64,000 bases of DNA from Phytophthora colocasiae (Eukaryota; Oomycota; Peronosporomycetes; Peronosporales; Peronosporaceae): positions 1,302,001 to 1,366,000 of the forward strand of contig JAGKQI010000045.1 of the NCBI GenBank assembly GCA_018806915.1, in the 5' to 3' direction. A program made the position numbers and the translations under genes. Each line of letters starts with the position of its first letter. Position 1 is the first letter of the stretch. Below, piece by piece: positions 57,558 to 64,000 of this stretch. The notes under the pieces were generated by a model. It saw only the letters and a program-made list of their open reading frames with translations. It was not told the DNA's origin and did no database searches.

Positions 57558-58991
57558 ATGTCGGTGCTTCTCCGTTTAACGCTGTTGTTGGCTGTGGTGT
57601 TATCGCCTTTACCTACTCAAGCTGCCAACAAATACCCAATCATCCTGGTCAACGGGTTCTCCGGGTGGGGACGTGATGAACTGTTGGGCTTTCGGTACTG
57701 GGGTGGAATTCAAGGCGACTTCCAAGACGAACTAACGGCTCAAGGTTACACCGTCTACACTGCTGCGGTTGGCCCGTTCGCCAGTAACTGGGACCGTGCT
57801 TGCGAGCTTTACGCGATCATCAAAGGCGGTCGAGTGGACTATGGTAAGAAGCACTCAGCTACGCACAACCATCTCCAGTACGGCCGCAACTACACGGGAC
57901 TGTACCCCAAGTGGGGCACTGCTAACTCGGACGGTTCCATTAACAAGGTTCACCTCGTTGGCCACAGTATGGGAGGCCAAACTGTTCGAATGTTGGCTCA
58001 ACTATTAGAACACGGCACTACCGGCGCTCCTATCGAGGAAGATCCGTCTTCGCACACATTGTTCAAGGGTGGGAAGAGCTGGGTGCATTCAATCACGACC
58101 ATTTCAACCCCCAACCAAGGCACAACCTTGGGCGATGGTTTCTCTACGATCGGAGATTCCGTCAAAGATCTACTAGCTGGAGTACTGAGCGTTGTCGGTA
58201 TCCTCGGAGACAGCGCTAAAATGGTGTACGACGCCAAGCTAGATCAATGGGGGATCACCAACAAACAGTCAGGCGAGACGATTCAAAAGTACCTTGACCG
58301 AGTGTTTTCCAGTAGTATCTTCGATCCAAGTTTTAAGGACGTTTGTCTTTGGAGTTTATCTACTGGCGGCGCTAAGGAGGAGGCGACGTGGGTTAAGACG
58401 CTAAGTGATGTCTACTACTACAGCTACGCCACCATCGACACGTACAACGCGCGAGACCTTTTACTACGGAAGATTTCGCTCCCAAATCTCTTGACAATGT
58501 TGCTTCCTCTAGACCCACTCGCTGTCTTCATTGGTGGACGATACGCCCCGGACACCTTGAAGCTATCGACCGACTGGCAGCCGAACGACGGTGTTGTGCC
58601 TACGATCTCTATGGGTTCGGACGGTGTGGGGGCTACAGCCACGTTCGCCGGTTCGTCTCAATTGGGTAAATGGAACAAGATGCCGCAGCTCAATCGCCTG
58701 GACCACCTGGGAGTGATCGGTGTCACACTGCACACGCAAGTGCTAGATCTATATGAGGGTCACGCGGCGCTTCTGTATGCTCTTCCTAGCTCCGGTTCTC
58801 GTCGACTGGCGGATTCTACAGCTGCGGTGGTGAAGCTCGACACGGCCATCGTAGAGCTGACTGCAGCCACGACGAGTGTGGAGACCAAGAGTGATCTTGA
58901 ATCACTGTGCGAGAGTCCTAAGAACTCGTATGCACAGAGCTACTGCACCAAGATGCTGGAATCTGCTCCCACGCGCCGTCTGCGTGGATAG
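57558..58991 (+). CDS. Secreted triacylglycerol lipase, bacterial family I.5-like, copy 2
   Basis: ATG at 57558, chosen because it begins the signal peptide (MSVLLRLTLLLAVVLSP); the in-frame codons before it follow the core promoter. 477 residues. It carries all the core motifs of copy 1: FSGWGRDELLGF, the DRACELYA zinc stretch, VGHSMGGQTVR, NRLDHLGVIG for the catalytic His. The C-terminus is short and ends in a RRLRG tail. It is close in sequence to copy 3 and is intact. Tandem neighbours share orientation, so they arose by local duplication. Confidence 0.88.
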   Translation: MSVLLRLTLLLAVVLSPLPTQAANKYPIILVNGFSGWGRDELLGFRYWGGIQGDFQDELTAQGYTVYTAAVGPFASNWDRACELYAIIKGGRVDYGKKHSATHNHLQYGRNYTGLYPKWGTANSDGSINKVHLVGHSMGGQTVRMLAQLLEHGTTGAPIEEDPSSHTLFKGGKSWVHSITTISTPNQGTTLGDGFSTIGDSVKDLLAGVLSVVGILGDSAKMVYDAKLDQWGITNKQSGETIQKYLDRVFSSSIFDPSFKDVCLWSLSTGGAKEEATWVKTLSDVYYYSYATIDTYNARDLLLRKISLPNLLTMLLPLDPLAVFIGGRYAPDTLKLSTDWQPNDGVVPTISMGSDGVGATATFAGSSQLGKWNKMPQLNRLDHLGVIGVTLHTQVLDLYEGHAALLYALPSSGSRRLADSTAAVVKLDTAIVELTAATTSVETKSDLESLCESPKNSYAQSYCTKMLESAPTRRLRG

Positions 58992-59766
58992 GATGCCGTA
59001 GTGTATGAATGTCCACTGTGGTAATTCAATAGGGTTGCTCATTAACTGAAGTATATCCGTTCGTTTTGCGTGTCTAAGATGCCTCATTCTGGTCGCTGGA
59101 AGGCATGCAAACGAGGATCGCTCTGACATGTATCACGTTGAAGTGGAAGGAGTCGGACCAAGCGTATCTACTGCTATACCACTGCTATCAAACGGATCAC
59201 CGTGTTGGACCGTCATTCTCGTTGCTGTCGTTCTAATCTAACGAGGCCTAGCAACCTGTTACATGTAAGCTGTTGTTGAACGACTGCAGTCACAACATTT
59301 TTCTACCGCTTCTGGGGGCAGGAAGGATGGTGATCATCGTCCAGGTACTGCCCGCCATCCAAAAAAGTCAAGCAACACCTACGCGCTGAGCAATCACTGC
59401 TACAACCTCCTCTACAGGCTGCAACCCGCTGGTTCCACCGAAAAGTGGCTGTGAGGGTGTCAGATTCAAGTGGCTCTACGAGTCTCCAAACGTGGTGAGG
59501 TGGGCAGCCTCTTGTGTACACCAGCGTTTGCTGCAGGAACAGGTTGGTTCGATTTGCTTGATCATCAACCTCCAGCCTTGAATTCACTATGTGAAGCTGT
59601 CACCGTGCCATCACCTCGCCTGCCTCCCTAACCTTTCCGTGCACCATGTAGAAAAAGCCACGCGACTCTCTTTGTCCGTCATGATCCCTACGCTAATGAC
59701 GTCGCTCATCTCCATGGTGCAAGCCGTGCCGGTGACCGAGAGCCCTTGAACAGCTCCAAACTTTGG
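58992..59766. other. Intergenic region between lipase copies 2 and 3
   Basis: 775 bp with no recognisable gene. Short minus-strand ORFs here have no domain. Confidence 0.5.
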
Positions 59767-59782
59767 CCATTCTCAAATCTGC
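59767..59782 (+). promoter_or_regulatory. Inr/FPR-like core promoter of lipase 3
   Basis: CCATTCTCAAATCTGC, 16 bp before the ATG at 59798. It fits the oomycete initiator plus FPR pattern with one weak position. Confidence 0.5.
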
Positions 59783-59797
59783 ATAGCAAGACTCAAG

Positions 59798-61306
59798 ATG
59801 TCGTTCTTCAGCATCGTCTTGCTACTTCTTAGTGCCACCTTCACCCAAGCTACCAACACATACCCGGTGGTGCTGGTGCACGGCTTTGGCGGTTGGGGGC
59901 GCGACGAACTACTCGGTTTCAAGTACTGGGGAGGCATTCAAGGTGACATTCAAGAGGAGCTTGAAGCACAGGGATACACAGTCTACACGGCGTCCATCGG
60001 TCCGTTTTCAAGCAACTGGGACCGCGCCTGTGAGCTGTACGCACAGATCAAAGGAGGTGTGACAGACTACGGTTCTGCTCACTCAACGAACTACGATCAC
60101 TCCCGCTATGGTAAAAACTACACCGGGTTGTACCCGGAATGGGGTGAGACCAACACGGATGGCTCGGTTAACAAGATTCACCTTGTTGGCCACAGTATGG
60201 GAGGTCAAACTATCCGAATGTTGGCTCAGTTACTCGAAAAGGGCACTACTGGTGCTCCAGTGGAAGAAACCAGCTACACGTCGCCCCTGTTTGCAGGTGG
60301 TCATGAATGGATCCACTCTATTACCACCATCTCGACGCCAAACCAGGGTACGACTTTGGCTGACGGCTTCTCTACAATTGGAGATACGATCAAGGACCTT
60401 TTAGTATCGATTATCAACGTGCTTGGAGTATTCGGAGACTCAGTGGATCTGCTCTATGACGCACAACTCGATCAATGGGGTATCACAGCTAAGCAAGATG
60501 ATGAAACCTTGCAGGAATACTTCGACCGGGTCTTCTCCAGCAGTATCTTCGACCCGAGTTTCAAGGATGTATCCATTTGGAGTCTGTCAGTAGCTGGGGC
60601 TAAAGAGGAGAGCACATGGGTCGAGACGCTAGACGACGTCTACTACTACAGTTACGCCACCAAGGACACATTCTCCACGTACAACTGGAAGCTGCAGAAG
60701 ATCTCGTACCCGAACGTCCTCACTATGTTGCTACCACTTGACGTGCTTTCAATCTTCCTCGGTAGTCGTTACGCCCCCGATACTCTCGGCTTAACCACGG
60801 ACTGGCAGCCAAATGACGGTGCTGTGAATACTATCTCTATGAATCAGGACTACGTTGGAGACTTGATCGAGTTCGACGGATCGTCGGTCATTGGCAAGTG
60901 GAATCAGATGACGCAGCTAACAGGCTTGGATCACTTAGCTGTGACTGGAATCACACTGCTCTATCAGGTTTTGGGCATCTACGAAGCTCATGCTGCGTTG
61001 CTTTACAGTCTTCCAGTGGGGGCCAGTTCTTCTCGTCGTCTAGTTTCATCTAATAGTACAGTCACAGCCAAGCTGAATACCGCTATTGCATCGCTCACTA
61101 GTGCTGCTGCCAGTATCCAGACCGAGGGAGACCTTGAGGCGCTGTGCGAAGACCCTATCAACACTTACGCAGAGAATTACTGTGCCAATATGCTGAACGT
61201 CACACTGGTTAACGACACAATCGCTACGGCTAACGCGACGGTGGAAGCTGCCACAAACACGCCCATCAACACAGATGTGAGCAGCACTCGTATGCTGCGC
61301 GGGTAG
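59798..61306 (+). CDS. Secreted triacylglycerol lipase, bacterial family I.5-like, copy 3
   Basis: 502 residues from an ATG at 59798. Signal peptide MSFFSIVLLLLSATFTQA. The same domains as copies 1 and 2: VLVHGFGGWGRDELLGF, DRACELYAQIKGGVTDYG, VGHSMGGQTIR, TPNQGTT and GLDHLAVTG. Several NxS/T sequons lie in the Asn/Thr-rich C-terminus, which ends RMLRG as in copy 2. Intact. The source of the inverted relic at 56860-57035 is this copy or a close relative. Confidence 0.88.
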   Translation: MSFFSIVLLLLSATFTQATNTYPVVLVHGFGGWGRDELLGFKYWGGIQGDIQEELEAQGYTVYTASIGPFSSNWDRACELYAQIKGGVTDYGSAHSTNYDHSRYGKNYTGLYPEWGETNTDGSVNKIHLVGHSMGGQTIRMLAQLLEKGTTGAPVEETSYTSPLFAGGHEWIHSITTISTPNQGTTLADGFSTIGDTIKDLLVSIINVLGVFGDSVDLLYDAQLDQWGITAKQDDETLQEYFDRVFSSSIFDPSFKDVSIWSLSVAGAKEESTWVETLDDVYYYSYATKDTFSTYNWKLQKISYPNVLTMLLPLDVLSIFLGSRYAPDTLGLTTDWQPNDGAVNTISMNQDYVGDLIEFDGSSVIGKWNQMTQLTGLDHLAVTGITLLYQVLGIYEAHAALLYSLPVGASSSRRLVSSNSTVTAKLNTAIASLTSAAASIQTEGDLEALCEDPINTYAENYCANMLNVTLVNDTIATANATVEAATNTPINTDVSSTRMLRG

Positions 61307-62442
61307 TGTCATTATGGAAATAATACACAAAACTTGTAGTTGACATCACGTTTTAGAGAAGCAATAGACTCTACAATGAACCTCTACGGTTGGTTCAGTT
61401 CACCCTCTCGATACGACTAACGTCTTTCATCTGAACGCCTCATGGGGTCAGTCAAAACTTGGCGTGGACGCCAGATGAGCGCGACAATTTCTTCGAGTGG
61501 GATGGATACGCACACGGCTATCAAACGATGACTCACACCCGAAAGTGTCGCGCTGTGGATTAAATGTCCTACTACAGCACGGACGGAGGGCAGTGATTTT
61601 TTAGTTGTACGAGGAGGCGGTGATCAAGCCTTTCTGCAGGATTCCTATCATGTCTGGCCTCAAAGTTTTACATAACCACGACATGGTCCTCGGACTTTGT
61701 GTGTATTAATTTCCTTACCTTTACCGCTTCTTTGTATTAACTTTTGTCTCGACGACGACGCTCTCCGAACGAAAGCATACTTGAGCTTGTACACGGCTTC
61801 AACCTAGTTACGGGATGTAGCTCTTCCACCTTGACGAGAGATTTCATCATCTCACAACGAGCGTACTCATCAATTTTTCTGTAGTTGCCACGAAAGGGTA
61901 AGCTCGATCTGTGCCTGTCTTGATTTACATGTAGCGATGGCTGGTTACCGTTAGGCTTGCCGGTGGTCTTTCTACTGCCACACAGACACGCAAAATGAGT
62001 CGGAGCAACTTTAAACGAAACTTCAGCACTATGCTGGAGTCACGTTTAGCGTAACGGTGTTTTCTGGAGACTACCAGCTAGTTTGGACGACGCTCTAAGA
62101 CCCAGATCAACAGTCAAGTGTTATTTACCATTGTCTGTGGCTACACAAATCCAGAGAGTTTTCGGTCGAAACTATGCTTATTCTTTCCGGTAGACAAGAT
62201 GAGCAACAGTTAAGAGCTTCAGCACGTGTGCGGTAACGTTTAATATGTTCAGCATGTGAAACAAGTTCTTTCCGTGCTCCATGTTGGCAGGTTTTATGCG
62301 TCCCGCTTTGGTGTCCGTTGACGAGCTCATTTCGAGACTTCTTGTCCACTGCGCAGTAGTTGTTTCTCCAGGTCTCATGACATTCTCGACGCACGTCCAA
62401 CGCGAATTATTCTCATCGGAAACCGATCAAAACTCTGGTGAA
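61307..62442. other. Intergenic region upstream of the MYB gene
   Basis: No gene seen. An in-frame ATG at 62281 and another at 62378 could extend the MYB protein N-terminally, but their codons do not look like a conserved domain. Confidence 0.45.
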
Positions 62443-63066
62443 ATGACGAGTCAAGCCATTCCGAAGCTCATTCGTTTGCCGTTAACCCGTCCATTTGGTA
62501 CTCGCAACAAGAAGAGCATAACAAAGAAGCAACAGAGCACATCGGTTCAAGCGGCGGGATCCTCGGTCGTTGAAACACACAATAAATCACCACGACATGG
62601 ACAAGGATGGACGACTGAAGAGCACGATCGATTCCTTCAAGCGCTAGAGATATTCCCGTCTGGACCTTGGAAAGACGTGGCCGCCTTCATTGGTACCCGT
62701 ACGCCTCGCCAAGTCATGACCCACGCACAAAAGTACCGCGAAAAGATCCGTCGGCGACGTCGAGGACCGTTGAACACCTTTCTCCGTCCTGAAATCTACC
62801 GAGAGTTGATTGTCGAGACAAGTCCCAGTGGAAAATCAACGAACACCGCTGAGAAATCGCCCACTGCTGTTGACTGGCATCCTGTCCACCTTGAAGATCC
62901 TCAGCAGAGGAATTGGCTCGAGAATGTATCTGTAGAGGACATGGACGCCGTCTTTCAAGCCGTTTTGGAGCATGATGATGCCGTGTTGTCTTCCTTGGAT
63001 ATGGATGAGCTCGTTCGCTCAGCATTTACCGCAGATGGAGAACAAACGATGGATACTGTACCATAG
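62443..63066 (+). CDS. Single-repeat MYB protein of the SHAQKY type
   Basis: Start taken as the ATG at 62443; upstream ATGs in the same frame reach to 62281. One MYB repeat: GWTTEEHDRFLQALEIFPSGPWKDVAAFIGTRTPRQVMTHAQKYREK. The THAQKY motif in the third helix is the SHAQKYF-type signature, and the final Phe is replaced by Arg. A basic run RRRRRG follows. The remaining C-terminal part is acidic and short of Lys, as in an activation region. Such proteins bind DNA elements like GATAA or similar in plants and oomycetes; the target here is unknown. Confidence 0.8.
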   Translation: MTSQAIPKLIRLPLTRPFGTRNKKSITKKQQSTSVQAAGSSVVETHNKSPRHGQGWTTEEHDRFLQALEIFPSGPWKDVAAFIGTRTPRQVMTHAQKYREKIRRRRRGPLNTFLRPEIYRELIVETSPSGKSTNTAEKSPTAVDWHPVHLEDPQQRNWLENVSVEDMDAVFQAVLEHDDAVLSSLDMDELVRSAFTADGEQTMDTVP

Positions 63067-63586
63067 CGACCAAAAACTAAAGTCAAATTACCGCTCAATT
63101 TAATTACATAAACTGAAGTGCTTGTTTATTCTGTGTAAAGCTGAAAGCAGTAGAGAAGCAGAACAGAACAGAGCAGCTACCATAGTCTGCTGAGTGCATA
63201 CGTATGACGATTTCTGATCCTGAGGATCTGGCAAACTCAGAATCCTCACGTACATGTATCACGAAGTAACCATAATGATAATTATCTCGTCTTTGTTTTT
63301 CAGGAACATCATGATCACGAGTGGTGATATTCGTGTATTGAACCCAAGCTGTCAAATCCATCGGGGGGTACTCTCGAGTGGATTTCTGTCCAACATAACG
63401 TACATGGAGCTCTCGTTAAGGCTTTCGGTGGAGAACTGCTTAAAGTCTACAATACAACTGTTCAAGATAAAGTAGCAACACGCCAGATCATTTCGTGTCG
63501 AGGACTTCTGGCAATGCAAATTGTAGTGAGATAAGACATGCGAGAGAGATAGCGATGCTGCACGTTGCCAGTGAACCGCCATTGTG

Positions 63587-64000
63587 TTATAGCATTAAAA
63601 GGTTACAGAAGCGAGCAAATTCTGCACTGAAGTCTATAGACTGCAAAGCATCAAGAATTTCGGTAATATTTCTCTCATTGCAGCTAGTCTCCACGCTGGC
63701 AGGTAAAACACGCATACATTAGCAGCTTACAACCTGATTTACACGAACCATTTCACAAAAAAATATCCCAGAAGCAATTGTCGAAGCAAGCAGCGCACTT
63801 ACCTTGAACGCAAGTAACAAAGTTGTGACACTGGCCTTGATCTTTCGACTGCCGGTACTAGTCTTGACCTCGATTTCATTTTTTTCCTGTCATTCACCAT
63901 TTTTGGTTGAGTAAGTGGCACAGCATCAGCAACATTTTTCACATTTGTAAGGGCTTTTGTCGGGCTGATTGTCTGAAATCGAACAACCATCATGTCGTGT
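63587..64000 (-). CDS. 3' end of an unrecognised gene running off the window (two exons)
   Basis: Minus strand. A terminal exon 63587-63695 (stop 63587-63589) joins, across an intron 63696-63802 with GTAAGT donor and CTGCCAG acceptor, to an exon at 63803 and above that stays open to the window edge. The phase of both sites agrees. The encoded end (VETSCNERNITEILDALQSI...) shows no known domain. It is a prediction from splice signals and open frame only; the start lies beyond 64000. Confidence 0.5.

Noticed and set aside
1..64000. CRISPR array or prokaryotic operon
   Set aside because: No regular spacer-repeat array occurs; genes have introns, and the bacterial-like proteins are isolated single genes in a eukaryotic context.

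Overview
The window looks like nuclear DNA of an oomycete, most likely Phytophthora or a close relative. The evidence is compact genes with 60-110 bp GT..AG introns, Inr/FPR-like core promoters just upstream of start codons, flagellar-lineage genes (POC1), a FYVE-domain protein of the type common in oomycetes, bacterial-type secreted lipases, and oomycete-style Gypsy, LINE, MULE and piggyBac elements. The species was not established.

The layout has two parts. From 1 to about 39.7 kb the window is almost entirely transposable elements: (i) a 12.75-kb Ty3/Gypsy-like element (2026-14778, two 577-bp LTRs with 2 differences, CAAC target duplication) inserted in a minus-strand membrane-protein gene, now a pseudogene; (ii) a MULE (15875-17780); (iii) a ~10-kb non-LTR element (LINE, minus strand, 19952-34947, 15-bp target duplication) inserted inside the stop codon of a CCDC124/Lso2-like gene; (iv) a 5.0-kb LTR element (21901-26944, 338-bp LTRs with no difference seen, GTCTG duplication) nested in the LINE; (v) a piggyBac element (36248-39669, TTAA duplication). 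Only four host loci lie among them: a FYVE protein, the disrupted membrane-protein gene, a mucin-like GPI protein, and CCDC124.

From 39.8 to 64 kb the window is gene-dense host DNA: a methyltransferase/MYND protein, a double Tudor-knot protein, a GST, a bacterial-like aminoglycoside-phosphotransferase/P-loop-ATPase fusion, WASHC2/FAM21 (WASH complex), POC1, a weak bZIP-like protein, a five-exon type-III 6-pyruvoyl-tetrahydropterin synthase, a tandem array of three secreted family I.5-like lipases plus an inverted relic of a fourth, a SHAQKY-type MYB protein, and the 3' end of an unrecognised gene at the right edge.

The main points of interest: in the large Gypsy element, gag and pol are in one frame separated only by UGA followed by CGG and a 10-bp stem-loop, the layout of a known stop-codon readthrough signal; the same element carries an antisense gene and a membrane-protein ORF. 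The nested 5-kb LTR element has apparently identical LTRs but a catalytically substituted RT, a frameshift and no integrase core. The LINE has replaced the stop codon and 3' UTR of CCDC124.
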